DNA from: an uncultured bacterium
GTDB taxonomy: Bacteria > Cyanobacteriota > Vampirovibrionia > Gastranaerophilales > Gastranaerophilaceae
DNA length: 64,000 nt
Direction of reading: 5' to 3'
NCBI GenBank assembly: GCA_902763805.1
Contig: CACWTN010000009.1
Coordinates: 37,697 to 101,696 of the forward strand
Part shown: positions 1-8,827 of the stretch, piece by piece
Layout of the letters: every line of letters starts with the position of its first letter
Numbering within the stretch: the first letter of the stretch is position 1
Made by a program: the position numbers and the translations under genes
Notes under the pieces: generated by a model
Told to the model about the DNA's origin: nothing
Databases searched by the model: none
What the model saw: the letters and a program-made list of their open reading frames with translations, nothing else

Positions 1-1074
1 CTTGTAGACGGCATAGATGGTGTAACTCCTGTTGATGAAGATATCGCAAACATTTTACGTCAGTCGGATAAACCTGTTTTTTTAGCGGTTAACAAAGTCG
101 ATTCTCACAGCCAGATTACAATGATAAGCGATTTTTATTCGCTTGCAGTCGGAGAACCGATAGCAATTTCCGCTCTGCACGGTTCAGGCGGTGTCGGAGA
201 TTTACTGGATGAAATAACAAAAGATTTTGAGCAGGACGATACTACGACAGAAGACGGCTCTATAAAGCTGGCAATTGTCGGCAGACCTAATGCAGGTAAA
301 TCTTCTATTGTTAATGCTCTTTTAGGAGAAAAACGAGTTATTGTTTCTGATGTATCTGGTACGACCCGTGACAGTATTGATTCACGTCTGACTTATAACG
401 GGCAGGAATTTGTAATAGTTGATACCGCAGGTATCAGAAAAAAAGCAAAAGTTGATTACGGTGTTGAAAAATTTGCAGTGGACAGAGCTATCCGTTCCAT
501 CAGAGAATGTGATGTGGCACTTCTTGTAATTGATGCAAACGAAGCTGTTAACGGAGTATCAGATCAGGACAAAAAAATTGCATCTATTATAACGGAAGCC
601 GGTAAAGGTATGGTTATTGCAATTAACAAGTGGGATTTAATTGAAGATAAGCAGGCAAATACGGTTAACAAATTTGAGAAGAAGCTGTTAAACGAAATAC
701 CGTTTTTGGATTATGTTCCTAAAATATACATAAGTGCGGTTACTCACCAAAGACTAAATAACATATTTACACGTGTCGTGGAGGTTCAGGCTGAGCACTC
801 CAAACGTGTTTCAACAGGATTGTTAAACAAGGTTATTAATGAAGCGTACGCTCTTAATCCGCCTCAAACAATAAGAAACAAACGGTTAAAAATTATGTAC
901 GTAACTCAGGCTTCAACAGAACCGCCTACATTCATTCTCTTTGTAAACGATGAAAAGCTTTTAAAAGACCACTACAAACGTTATCTGGAAAACAAATTAA
1001 GAGAAGCCTTCGGTTTCTTTGGAACACCAATAAGAATAGCGGTCAGAGAACGTTCTGAAAAAAAGGGTAAATAA
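1..1074 (+). CDS. der: Ribosome-assembly GTPase Der (EngA), C-terminal part
   Basis: The frame is open from the first base, so the 5' end lies outside the window; 357 residues are visible of about 440 usual. The tail of the first GTPase domain is present (NKVD motif about residues 33-36), followed by a complete second one with the P-loop GRPNAGKSS, DTAG and NKWD motifs, then the C-terminal KH-like domain. Der has two GTPase domains in tandem and acts in 50S subunit maturation. The gene ends inside a hairpin terminator shared with the convergent gene downstream. The call is certain; only the start is missing. Confidence 0.97.
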   Translation, partial: LVDGIDGVTPVDEDIANILRQSDKPVFLAVNKVDSHSQITMISDFYSLAVGEPIAISALHGSGGVGDLLDEITKDFEQDDTTTEDGSIKLAIVGRPNAGKSSIVNALLGEKRVIVSDVSGTTRDSIDSRLTYNGQEFVIVDTAGIRKKAKVDYGVEKFAVDRAIRSIRECDVALLVIDANEAVNGVSDQDKKIASIITEAGKGMVIAINKWDLIEDKQANTVNKFEKKLLNEIPFLDYVPKIYISAVTHQRLNNIFTRVVEVQAEHSKRVSTGLLNKVINEAYALNPPQTIRNKRLKIMYVTQASTEPPTFILFVNDEKLLKDHYKRYLENKLREAFGFFGTPIRIAVRERSEKKGK

Positions 1075-1090
1075 TAAATTTACCCTTTTT
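1060..1090. terminator. Bidirectional hairpin terminator between der and the next gene
   Basis: A 13-bp inverted repeat (AAAAAGGGTAAAT / ATTTACCCTTTTT) with a 4-nt loop has A/T runs on both sides. It covers the der stop codon and the end of the convergent minus-strand gene, so it can stop transcription from both. Confidence 0.8.
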
Positions 1091-1424
1091 GTTTACCATA
1101 TTGTTTGCCGAATTGTTTGAAATTCCCGTTTATCAGTTCTTCTTTTATGTAGTTGTCCATTTTGCCGTTAGTCTTTGGAATATTGTGTTTGTCAAATTTC
1201 TGAAATACTTTGAACCCCAGCTGTCTGATTTTTTGCTCAAACCCGTTATCAAGCCTTTTCCTTATAGACACGCGTACATTTCCCTGATTTCCGCTTGGGT
1301 ACAAGGCATTTTGATATTTAGATGCTAACTTTTTGAGTGCATCTCGTTTTGCAGCCGATATATTTTGTTCAACAAGAGGGATTCTATAAGTAGACTTAAA
1401 TGATATCTGATTCTGTATCTGCAT
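1080..1424 (-). CDS. Orphan protein with N-terminal FKS motif
   Basis: A 114-residue basic protein that I do not recognise. The N-terminus runs MQIQNQISFKSTYRI, with Phe-Lys-Ser at residues 9-11, the short motif that recurs at the start of several other proteins in this window. There is no signal peptide or membrane segment. It is last in a minus-strand block of lineage-specific genes (1080-5082) and ends in the terminator shared with der. A GGGG run lies 7 nt before the ATG. Confidence 0.75.
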   Translation of the reverse strand: MQIQNQISFKSTYRIPLVEQNISAAKRDALKKLASKYQNALYPSGNQGNVRVSIRKRLDNGFEQKIRQLGFKVFQKFDKHNIPKTNGKMDNYIKEELINGNFKQFGKQYGKQKG

Positions 1425-1435
1425 TTTATTTCCCC

Positions 1436-1861
1436 TTATATAAACCTTTTTAAAGCAATTTTTAATTTATTAAAAATTGTATAATCTCTTGATTTTTCGA
1501 CATAATCAAGAACAACTCTTTTTGTATCTGTAATATATTCTCTTATACGTTTTGTTCTCGGATACAATTCATTAATTTTATTCTTTAAAGATTTACGCAA
1601 CTCTTTAACTTCAGGCTGTCTGTACATATAATGAAGATTTCGGCGTGCTTCCGGATAATAATTCATTGGTTTACCCGTTATATATTTTTTCCTTGCAAGC
1701 ATACCTACCGTAGGATTTTTTTCACAATCCTTTAAATGAGCTTTGTATGTATCCAGCACGTCCTCATCTACTTCAAGTCTGGTATCAATCCCTTGCCTTG
1801 ACCAGTAAGCATTGCTCCTTATACTTTCATATTTTGGAAATGGTCCCAATTCGATTTCCAT
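1436..1861 (-). CDS. Orphan hypothetical protein
   Basis: A 141-residue, highly charged protein, basic in the C-terminal half (many Arg, Lys and Tyr). No recognised domain, signal peptide or membrane segment. It starts MEIELGPFPKYES and lacks the FKS/FRA motif of its neighbours. The start is well supported by GGAGG 8 nt before the ATG. It lies 11 nt upstream of the next minus-strand gene, so the two are probably co-transcribed. Confidence 0.75.
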   Translation of the reverse strand: MEIELGPFPKYESIRSNAYWSRQGIDTRLEVDEDVLDTYKAHLKDCEKNPTVGMLARKKYITGKPMNYYPEARRNLHYMYRQPEVKELRKSLKNKINELYPRTKRIREYITDTKRVVLDYVEKSRDYTIFNKLKIALKRFI

Positions 1862-1935
1862 ACAGTATACCTCCTATAAATATATATATTATTACAAAAC
1901 CTGTAAAAAAAATTTTTGCGGGCAAAAAGAACAGC

Positions 1936-2781
1936 TTATGCATGCATCTTAGTCAAATAATTTCTGAAACGACCATATTCTTTTAAACCCCATATATTAT
2001 GCCTGATTTCATAAAAATATTCCTTCAGGGTTTGTTCTATCAGTTTTGAGTTTCTGTCATAATCCCCTGTTACAAGCAGACTTGCTCCCTGCATTATATT
2101 CATAAGCTTTATAATAATTAATGATGACATTGTATCTCCAAAACTTTGTTTAAGACAATTTCTTATTGCTATTACAGAATTTCCTTCATCTTTCAAATCC
2201 TGTATTCGCGCTTGTAAATCCTCAACCTGAAAATCAAAATGCTTTCTGTATTCTTTGCTTAATTTATACAACTTATCAGGATTATACAATTGCGGAATAA
2301 TATTATCTTTATAATCTGCTTCGTTAACCTCTTTTAAAACGTTCATACCAATTCCGTCAAATTCACTCACTTCAGCATTATACAGATGCAGCAGACCGTT
2401 TTTTGCATAATTGTTAATAACATTTGGCATAACATCAGAGGCTTTTATCGGGGAGTATTTTTTTTCAAAAGTTTCCCGTCCCTCATTTCTTATAATAGCA
2501 TTAGCCATCAGATAAGCTTCTGTGCCGTCAGACACATTCATCGGCATTATATTCACCCTGTCAAAGTGTTTGAAACGCTGTTTTAGAACATCTGCAAAAT
2601 CTTGTAACGAAATATCCTCTCTTTTTCCTGTTGTATTCTGCGTTTCCCTTGTTATACCATAGCAATCTTTGTACGAAGTGAATGTAAATCCCATACTCTT
2701 AAACGCCAAATTATGGTTAGGGTAATTTAATTTTTGTTTGCGGCAAAGATTATCTGCCCCTGTAATGCTATATATTTTCAT
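1936..2781 (-). CDS. Orphan protein with N-terminal FKS motif
   Basis: A 281-residue protein without a domain I recognise. Near the N-terminus, LAFKSMGF places Phe-Lys-Ser at about residues 27-29. The rest is predicted soluble and mixed alpha/beta, with no signal peptide or membrane helix. It follows the upstream minus-strand gene by 28 nt, so the pair is probably one transcript. Function unknown. Confidence 0.75.
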   Translation of the reverse strand: MKIYSITGADNLCRKQKLNYPNHNLAFKSMGFTFTSYKDCYGITRETQNTTGKREDISLQDFADVLKQRFKHFDRVNIMPMNVSDGTEAYLMANAIIRNEGRETFEKKYSPIKASDVMPNVINNYAKNGLLHLYNAEVSEFDGIGMNVLKEVNEADYKDNIIPQLYNPDKLYKLSKEYRKHFDFQVEDLQARIQDLKDEGNSVIAIRNCLKQSFGDTMSSLIIIKLMNIMQGASLLVTGDYDRNSKLIEQTLKEYFYEIRHNIWGLKEYGRFRNYLTKMHA

Positions 2782-2809
2782 ACTCTGATATTTTGTACTT
2801 CCATTATAC

Positions 2810-3331
2810 TTATTTTCTTTTAACGCTATATTTTTTTAACAAAAACTCTCTAAAATGATTAAACTCATCTACAATTGTCTTTGATTGTTTGTACTCTGAT
2901 TCAATTTTATCAACAAGTCCGAATTTGTCATCAAATTGTCTGATAACGGAAATCTCAGGTGTATCAAATGTATTTTTTACGGTGATAGGGAACTTGCTTT
3001 TTTCTGTCAGAACTTTTTCACTTAATATTTTTGATACATGGTCTTTAAACATTCTGTAAAGCCCTGTATTCCACAATATAATATCGTTTTTAGCATCGAT
3101 TGTTGAATTATGCAGCTGCAGAATATATTTATCCCCTGACCGTTGTTGTTTTTGCGCTGAAAGTTCTACCAATTCCAAAACGGAATCAATACCGTTATTT
3201 CTTATGTTTGAAAGATTTTTATAACTTTCACTATGTAAAGCTTCTTTATTATTTTCCAATAGTTTAGTTAATCTTGGTCCAAACCTTGTTCCAAAAACCG
3301 GATTAATACCGTTCATGCTTTTTATTTCCAT
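2810..3331 (-). CDS. Orphan protein with N-terminal FGTRF motif
   Basis: I place the start at the internal ATG giving MEIKSMNGINPVFGTRF (173 residues), because AGGAG sits 7 nt before it; a 20-residue longer frame has no such site. The N-terminus resembles the other short lineage-specific proteins here (Met-charged-Ile/Val, then an Asn-rich stretch, then Phe with small/basic residues). The remainder is charged, probably helical, and unrecognised. Confidence 0.75.
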   Translation of the reverse strand: MEIKSMNGINPVFGTRFGPRLTKLLENNKEALHSESYKNLSNIRNNGIDSVLELVELSAQKQQRSGDKYILQLHNSTIDAKNDIILWNTGLYRMFKDHVSKILSEKVLTEKSKFPITVKNTFDTPEISVIRQFDDKFGLVDKIESEYKQSKTIVDEFNHFREFLLKKYSVKRK

Positions 3332-3398
3332 CTTTTTCTCCTGATTAATACTATATTTAATTAAAACTTCTAAAAATTTTTTTTGCCACAACAGACTA

Positions 3399-3434
3399 AA
3401 ATAGTAAGCTTTTATTTTAAGCTTACTATTTTTT
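3399..3434 (-). terminator. Hairpin terminator
   Basis: The inverted repeat AATAGTAAGCTT / AAGCTTACTATT is flanked by T runs on both strands. It ends the minus-strand gene starting at 3749 and separates it from the next minus-strand unit. Confidence 0.7.
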
Positions 3435-3455
3435 CGGAAAATTTGTATAAATTAC

Positions 3456-3749
3456 TTATTTAAAAACATAGAAGCTTCCGTCGTTTTGAACACCTTCATT
3501 TACCGGATATTTTGGAAGTTCATTTTTATAAGCATCCTGTGTTTGTTTTTTATTTCTTTTAAACCAAGACTGTTTTCTTTCAGTGTTCTTAGCTTCTTCT
3601 CTCTGAATAACAGCAGGTTCTGCTTCATACAAGTTATTCATTCTCTGGGGAGAAGTCTGCGGAAAGGGATTTGTATACTGAAACAAATTGTCTGCAAATA
3701 CAGAATTTACACAAAATGATAAAACAAATAACAACACTATTTTTTTCAT
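3456..3749 (-). CDS. Small secreted or periplasmic protein
   Basis: A 97-residue protein with a clear Sec signal peptide (MKKIVLLFVLSFCVNSVFA, cleavage likely after Ala19). The mature part is short, polar and basic (KNTERKQSWFKRNKKQ) with no fold I recognise. A GGAG ribosome-binding site precedes the ATG. Its own terminator follows. Function unknown. Confidence 0.75.
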   Translation of the reverse strand: MKKIVLLFVLSFCVNSVFADNLFQYTNPFPQTSPQRMNNLYEAEPAVIQREEAKNTERKQSWFKRNKKQTQDAYKNELPKYPVNEGVQNDGSFYVFK

Positions 3750-3801
3750 ATAATAACTCCTTTTGGAATTATTATATCAAAACAAAATATTTTTTCCAGT
3801 T

Positions 3802-5082
3802 CTATGCTTCGGCTATTACGCCATCTTTTATGAGCTGTTCTCTGATTTCCTTCTTAGTCTGGAACTCTGCATTATCTTTACCGAGTAATCTTTTTGCAAG
3901 CATTGCAGCAGGAGTTACCACGCTCAGTGCAAAAATACATGTTGCAATGTTTGTAATAACTGAATGTCTTTTTAATTTTTTAACACCCTTGAAGAACACT
4001 TCTGTTGATTCACCTTTTGACATTGACTCCAAATATTGTTTGTACAGCTTATCAATTTTTTCATACACACCTTTAATATCCTTAAGGTCGATAAATTTTC
4101 TTGTATCAATTTTATTTGTTTTTTCGTACATAGATATAATATCGGAATCTTTTGCGGCTTTTACAATAGCATTGTCAGGATTTTTGTGAAGAAACTCATA
4201 AATTTCAGCATCAGATTTATCCTTAACTTTTTCAAAAGCTTTCAGACTTTCTTTTACAGAACCGTCCTCGAACGCTTTTTGAATTTTTCCGTTTTCAATG
4301 ACTCTTGCATCAAGCCCTATAGATTTTTTATATTTTTGATCAGCTCTTTTTTCAAGAAGTTCCTGAATTTTACCGCCTGCATAATACATAAAGAATAAAT
4401 ATAAACCTTCTTTTATTGAATACCCTGCAAGCTCCTGCGGACTTCTTGAGTCAGCAAGTCTTTCGCCTGTAATTGCGCCATCTAATATCCACATGTTTTT
4501 AACAGGAGAAAAAGCAAAGTTTTTAACAATTTCTCCCATACCTTTGAAAGAAGGATTTTGATTATTTTCGGTCGAATTATTATTGTACTGTTTTTTATTA
4601 TATTCGTTTATCAGATTTTGCTTTATCTTATTTTCAGTATAAGCCTGTTTTGCTCTTGTTAAGCCGATATAACTTGCAATAGTTGCACCTGTTGCAAAGA
4701 AAAACTTGTACAAAGCAATATTTTTGAATACGCCCTGCTTTTTACCGATTTTTTCTATACCCTGTTTTATGTCATCAGTTGGTGCGTATTGTTTAATTTT
4801 TTCAAAAACATCTTTATCTTTGAGGTTTCTTACATCAAATTTTGAATCCAGACCGTACGCTTTGAAAATAGTTTTATCGAATAACCACTTAAAGGCTGGT
4901 ATGCCCAAAAGCCAAATAATCTGCGTACCTACTTCATCTATAAGTCTGTCCTGACCTTCTTCTTTTCCTGTCAAGAAAGAACTGGCAGTAATTGCTGTTG
5001 TTGACGATATGTCTTTTACTGCAAGCGGGATAAGTGAGTTAGGGTTTCCTAAAGTTGAAAATACTGCTGCAACATTTACCAT
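3802..5082 (-). CDS. Lineage-specific membrane protein with internal FKG motif
   Basis: A 426-residue protein from the ATG at 5080-5082 (MVNVAAVF). A start five codons upstream is possible but lacks a ribosome-binding site, whereas GGGGG lies 8 nt before this one. It has several hydrophobic stretches: near the N-terminus (IIWLLGIPAFKWLF), at about 125-145, about 225-240, and close to the C-terminus (ITNIATCIFALSVVTPAAML). The internal NPSFKGMG (about residue 175) resembles the N-terminal FKS/FRA motif of smaller proteins here. No enzyme domain recognised. It begins 2 nt after the stop of an 18-codon ORF, suggesting translational coupling. Confidence 0.75.
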   Translation of the reverse strand: MVNVAAVFSTLGNPNSLIPLAVKDISSTTAITASSFLTGKEEGQDRLIDEVGTQIIWLLGIPAFKWLFDKTIFKAYGLDSKFDVRNLKDKDVFEKIKQYAPTDDIKQGIEKIGKKQGVFKNIALYKFFFATGATIASYIGLTRAKQAYTENKIKQNLINEYNKKQYNNNSTENNQNPSFKGMGEIVKNFAFSPVKNMWILDGAITGERLADSRSPQELAGYSIKEGLYLFFMYYAGGKIQELLEKRADQKYKKSIGLDARVIENGKIQKAFEDGSVKESLKAFEKVKDKSDAEIYEFLHKNPDNAIVKAAKDSDIISMYEKTNKIDTRKFIDLKDIKGVYEKIDKLYKQYLESMSKGESTEVFFKGVKKLKRHSVITNIATCIFALSVVTPAAMLAKRLLGKDNAEFQTKKEIREQLIKDGVIAEA

Positions 5083-5084
5083 AA

Positions 5085-5141
5085 TTACAGCCCCCATATC
5101 AAGTTCATTAACTTTTGAGTTTGTTTATTCATGTTTTTCAT
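5085..5141 (-). CDS. Possible 18-residue leader peptide ORF
   Basis: ATG to TAA encodes MKNMNKQTQKLMNLIWGL. AAGAAGG lies 7 nt upstream of the ATG, and the stop is 2 nt before the preferred ATG of the following membrane-protein gene (TAA-TT-ATG). The peptide is amphipathic and basic. It could be a coupling leader or simply the beginning of a larger gene before a frameshift; only the layout supports it. Confidence 0.35.
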   Translation of the reverse strand: MKNMNKQTQKLMNLIWGL

Positions 5142-5223
5142 ACTTCGACCTTCTTTCTTTCTAAAACATGTAAATACCTGAAATTGACTAATTATTAAGA
5201 TATTTTTACATTTCAACTGTCAT

Positions 5224-5256
5224 AAAAAAACTTCCGCTTCATCAAGCGGAAGTTTT
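5224..5256 (-). terminator. rpoZ terminator
   Basis: The inverted repeat AACTTCCGCTT / AAGCGGAAGTT with a 4-nt loop is followed on the minus strand by seven T residues. It lies directly after the rpoZ stop codon. Confidence 0.85.
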
Positions 5257-5276
5257 AAACTTTTTATCTCTTAGAA

Positions 5277-5522
5277 CTAACCAACCAGCTCAGTATCGTC
5301 TGATTCGGAAGCTTTCACCATAATGGCGTGTTCTACTGGATTTTCCTTTTTGTAAGGATTATCGTTAACTGCCGCTTCTTCAAAACCAAACTCTTCTCGG
5401 GCTTTCTTCATCTGAGTTTCATCAACCAGCTTTTTAGCAAGTTCTGCAATTTCATAAACTAATTTATAGCGATTGTCTGTCTTCTCGTTTAATTCCCATG
5501 CTATTTTAATAATTTGATCCAT
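5277..5522 (-). CDS. rpoZ: RNA polymerase omega subunit
   Basis: An 81-residue protein. The segment NRYKLVYEIAELAKKLVDE (residues 17-35) matches the conserved omega core that binds the beta' C-terminus, and NPVEHAIMVKAS corresponds to the cyanobacterial-type [K/N]PV..AI segment. Omega helps assemble and stabilise core RNA polymerase. The gene is alone between two terminators. The family is divergent and short, so there is some risk of misassignment. Confidence 0.7.
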   Translation of the reverse strand: MDQIIKIAWELNEKTDNRYKLVYEIAELAKKLVDETQMKKAREEFGFEEAAVNDNPYKKENPVEHAIMVKASESDDTELVG

Positions 5523-5621
5523 TTGTTACCTCGACTAAGATACTAACAATTACCTTTATTCTATAATGCTCAAAATAATTTGTAAAGGGGGGTAAATCAA
5601 GGATTAAAACAGAATGCAAAC

Positions 5622-5655
5622 AGAAACAGTCTGCATTATATACAGACTGTTTCTT
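5622..5655 (-). terminator. Terminator of the calpain-like gene
   Basis: The inverted repeat AGAAACAGTCTG / CAGACTGTTTCT with a 9-nt loop lies 32 nt after the stop codon of the large minus-strand gene. The T run on the minus strand is short. Confidence 0.6.
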
Positions 5656-5686
5656 TAATATCTGATATTTTATCTAAGATAAAATA

Positions 5687-7888
5687 TTATTTTTTTCTTA
5701 ATCGATTATATATTTCAACTATTTTTTTCTCATTTTGTTGTTTTTGACTGAGATTTGCATTAGCATCATTTTTAGAAGGCTTATTTTCCTTACTATTTTC
5801 TTTTGAAACAATATTCATAAAACGGTCAAAATTCCGTCTTGTTTCTGGATCAATTTTTTTCTGTGGATGCTTGTCCCAATTTTTTACCAGATCTTTAATT
5901 TGTTTTTCGGTTTGTTTTTGTTGTCTCGGGGTTAAAGTATGGTTATTGTCGGGGTGTAGTTTTGGCGGATTTGGTCTATTTTCATTTTGTGGATTATTTT
6001 TATTAGGCTTAACAGTAATATTTTGTTCTCTTATTTTTGAATCTTTTGATGCATCACAAATCGTAACCATATCAGCTGAAGCAATAAAATCTTCTCTTGA
6101 CATAGTCAGAGTTCTGTCAGGATACCATGGATTTGTTATTGTAACTGTTTTATCAGTAACATCCAATATTGTTAGAGCGTGACCTGTTGTTCTTCCTGTT
6201 TCGGAGTTATAAATCTGGAAACCGACTGTTGCAATAACGTCTTTTTTACCATCTTTAATATCTTTCTTTATTTCATCAAGCATTGCATTTAAGTGACTTT
6301 GCTCTTCCGTCATTTCAACAACGGATGACGGCGCAGCCTTGACCATTCCATCTTTGCTGCTGCTTACAAGCTTAATTTCACCATTTTGTAGCGCACTTCT
6401 TTCAAGTTTAAATTCAGGACTTTTGTTATTATATACTTTAGAAGGTTTACCGGTTAGCATAAATACTGCATCATATGCTACACCGCCAGCTAAACCTTCT
6501 CCTGTTGTATATAATCCCGGAATCGTCATATTTTTCACAGGATTAATATTATTTGCTTTCACCGTTTTTGACACTTCTTCTCTGAATTTTTCAAAAGCAG
6601 CCTCCAGCAAAACAATATTTGCATTACCAAGTGAATATTGAGAACCTTGTTGATGTACAATTTTGTTAAATTCTTCTTCAGTAAACGTATATGTTCCCGT
6701 AATGTACATTTTATTAGGATTAATGTTTTTATCTTTAGCCAAACCTTTTGCTGCAATTAGTGCTCCAGGTAAAGTTACGGTATATGTTTTTTTGCCGTCT
6801 GCTCCGGTCTTTATGTCTATCAGACTGCTGAGCATTTCATCTCCGTCAGTCAAACCTCTGATTGCATTAACAGACGCAACAAGATAACAGTCTCCTTCTC
6901 CGACCTGCGCAGATGATTTATCCCATGTTTTACCGTCAGCAACCATATCGGCGACATAATTTTGCAACTCTTTACCTGTTTTATCGTATGTTCTTAATGA
7001 TTTGTAACCACCGGTCTCAAAAAATTCCGCTACCCTTCTTAATTTACCGTTAGGGTAATATATGTTTTTATTTGATAATTTCCCGTTTTTATAGAAACTT
7101 TCTTCCGATTTTACATTATTTTTGTCGTAAACCGTTCTTGACTCTATACAATTGTCGTTAAGTTTATCAACAATTTTCCTTGCCGGTTTACCTTCCTTGT
7201 CTTTTACATCTATTACATGTGTATTCTCATCTTCCCACTTACCGGTCGAAGATTCAAGTAAATTTCCGTCTTTATCGTATTTCTTTTGAGAAACTAAGCC
7301 GCCACGCTCATCATAATCACCTATTTTTAATAATTTTCCATCTTCATCGAGCGTTTGTTTTTCCTGCTTTAATTTCCCATTTTTATGATATTCATATTGG
7401 GTTGTTCGTGTAAATTTTCTACTATCACTGATACGAGGACCTTCCGTTAATTTTGAAGGTCGATTTGCTTTAAAATCTTCTTCATTATTAAATTTTAAAC
7501 GGTATTCCTGATTTTTACTCGAAGCATTGAATTCGAGACTGCCGTCTTCAAATCTTACAAGAATTCCTCGTCTTCCTTTTATACTGATTTTTTCATGTGA
7601 AACAGCTTTGCTTCCGTTTTCATTTACCTTTACATTATTTTTAGTTTGTTTCTCTTCTTTGACAGTTTTACTTTGTTTGCGTGTTTTATTCAATAAAGAA
7701 TTTATATCAAAACCATTATCAGAGGCATCATAAGATACTTCCGATGAGTTCTCGTATTCAACCAACAATCCCATTTCCTGCAAAATTTTTATATCAATTT
7801 TGCCGTCTTTAATAACTGTTCTCCCGTTTAATTTCCCGTCTGCCGATACTTTCTCCAAAAATGCCGATAATTTTTCAATTCCTGCCAT
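5687..7888 (-). CDS. Calpain-like (C2) cysteine protease with MORN-like repeats
   Basis: A 733-residue protein with no signal peptide. Residues about 160-310 contain repeated Y[D/H/P]..GKL units like the MORN_2/YwqK type. Residues about 320-615 form a calpain-like papain-fold domain: Gln328 and Cys334 in QVGEGDCYLVAS, His570 in TTGHALTILD and Asn586 with Trp588 in TNPWYP, the expected oxyanion/Cys/His/Asn set in the expected order. The C-terminus is a Lys/Asn/Pro-rich tail. It is driven by a perfect sigma-28 promoter, so it is expected with late flagellar genes and may be exported by the flagellar apparatus; that is inference. The protease fold is well supported; the substrate is unknown. Confidence 0.85.
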   Translation of the reverse strand: MAGIEKLSAFLEKVSADGKLNGRTVIKDGKIDIKILQEMGLLVEYENSSEVSYDASDNGFDINSLLNKTRKQSKTVKEEKQTKNNVKVNENGSKAVSHEKISIKGRRGILVRFEDGSLEFNASSKNQEYRLKFNNEEDFKANRPSKLTEGPRISDSRKFTRTTQYEYHKNGKLKQEKQTLDEDGKLLKIGDYDERGGLVSQKKYDKDGNLLESSTGKWEDENTHVIDVKDKEGKPARKIVDKLNDNCIESRTVYDKNNVKSEESFYKNGKLSNKNIYYPNGKLRRVAEFFETGGYKSLRTYDKTGKELQNYVADMVADGKTWDKSSAQVGEGDCYLVASVNAIRGLTDGDEMLSSLIDIKTGADGKKTYTVTLPGALIAAKGLAKDKNINPNKMYITGTYTFTEEEFNKIVHQQGSQYSLGNANIVLLEAAFEKFREEVSKTVKANNINPVKNMTIPGLYTTGEGLAGGVAYDAVFMLTGKPSKVYNNKSPEFKLERSALQNGEIKLVSSSKDGMVKAAPSSVVEMTEEQSHLNAMLDEIKKDIKDGKKDVIATVGFQIYNSETGRTTGHALTILDVTDKTVTITNPWYPDRTLTMSREDFIASADMVTICDASKDSKIREQNITVKPNKNNPQNENRPNPPKLHPDNNHTLTPRQQKQTEKQIKDLVKNWDKHPQKKIDPETRRNFDRFMNIVSKENSKENKPSKNDANANLSQKQQNEKKIVEIYNRLRKK

Positions 7889-7923
7889 AACTTACTCCTT
7901 GCAATTAAATATCATCAGTATTG

Positions 7924-7950
7924 TTATCGGCAAAAATTTTCAAAACTTTA
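7924..7950 (-). promoter_or_regulatory. Sigma-28 (FliA-type) promoter of the calpain-like gene
   Basis: Read on the minus strand: TAAAGTTT, 11 nt, GCCGATAA, identical to the flagellar sigma-28 consensus including spacing. The -10 element is about 36 nt upstream of the start codon. Confidence 0.9.
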
Positions 7951-7970
7951 GGGCAAAATGGGGAAATTAT

Positions 7971-8010
7971 TCCATTCCATTGCATTACATTACATTACAT
8001 TCCATTCCAT
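7971..8010. repeat. CATTN pentanucleotide repeat
   Basis: Eight consecutive 5-bp units of the type CATTC/CATTG/CATTA (TCCATTCCATTGCATTACAT and onward). It lies just upstream of the sigma-28 promoter at 7924. It is a simple sequence repeat with no other feature. Confidence 0.8.
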
Positions 8011-8134
8011 ATGGCATTGTGACAGCATTTCAGCCAATTGTAAAAATTTTTATTTTTGCTTTACATTTGATTATATTTATTTACAATTTAATTTCTGTTT
8101 AAGTTCTTGGAACAAAGAGGGGAGGAAAAGTCTG

Positions 8135-8275
8135 GAGATGTTTCGCTTTCGCTCAACATAACAATCTATAGCGTCATACTGAGGGGAAATATCAGTTCAA
8201 CCCCGAAGTATCTCTTTAACTTTTCTTAGTTTCAGATATTCTTCACCCCAAATATTGTTGTTGGGTTCAGAATGA
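8135..8275. repeat. Extragenic palindromic repeat element
   Basis: A region with GTCATACTGAG near 8192 and the inverse TCAGAATGAC near 8265, plus GAGAT..TTCGCTTTCGCT at 8135. A partial copy of the last piece lies at 13230-13257 (20 of 28 positions identical). Such GTCAT-CTGAG palindromes are dispersed intergenic repeats in many bacteria. I see no ORF here. It accounts for most of the 417-base gap between the calpain-like gene and the next gene. Confidence 0.55.
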
Positions 8276-8305
8276 CAGATACATCTTGAATAAATAACTT
8301 GATTA

Positions 8306-8776
8306 TCACTTTGCGTATTTTAAGAAGATTTGCTGTCTTGTCTGCATCATCTCTTCTACAATAATCCATTTACCGTTCGGCTGTTTTTGGAAAATCATGT
8401 ATGCTTTCAAGCTGTCGTTATCAACCGATGGGTGACGAACGCTTGATATCTTGACTTTGCCTGCCGAAATCGGAGTTGCAACTACATTGGTATAATTATT
8501 TTTATATTTTTTTAATTTTGCGCCTGCCTGTCCGATTTTCAATTGAGTAATATATGTTGACGTATTTGTTACAACATCAACAAGTCCGCCGTCAGGCTTA
8601 ATTACCTGTCTGATAATCTTTGCAGACGGTGAATAAAACGTCGTCACATCGTTGCTGTAATTATTTGCAGCATTTACATAAGTGTTAAATGCCCTTAAAG
8701 CTTCCTGTCTGTCATCGGCTAAAACTGACAAAGATACTGCCATTACTGCAAGTATGGTAAGAAATATTTTTTTCAT
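8306..8776 (-). CDS. Periplasmic NTF2-like protein of unknown role
   Basis: A 156-residue protein with a Sec signal peptide (MKKIFLTILAVMAVSLSVLA, cleavage about residue 20). The mature domain begins DDRQEALRAFNTYVNAANNY and ends in a W-I-V-V-E-E-M strand, a layout like SnoaL/NTF2 cone folds that bind small ligands. The domain assignment is tentative. It stands alone between the repeat element and lysC. Confidence 0.65.
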   Translation of the reverse strand: MKKIFLTILAVMAVSLSVLADDRQEALRAFNTYVNAANNYSNDVTTFYSPSAKIIRQVIKPDGGLVDVVTNTSTYITQLKIGQAGAKLKKYKNNYTNVVATPISAGKVKISSVRHPSVDNDSLKAYMIFQKQPNGKWIIVEEMMQTRQQIFLKYAK

Positions 8777-8827
8777 GATAAAAACCCTTTCCTGTATATT
8801 TAACGACAGTAAACACTGATTTGTTCA

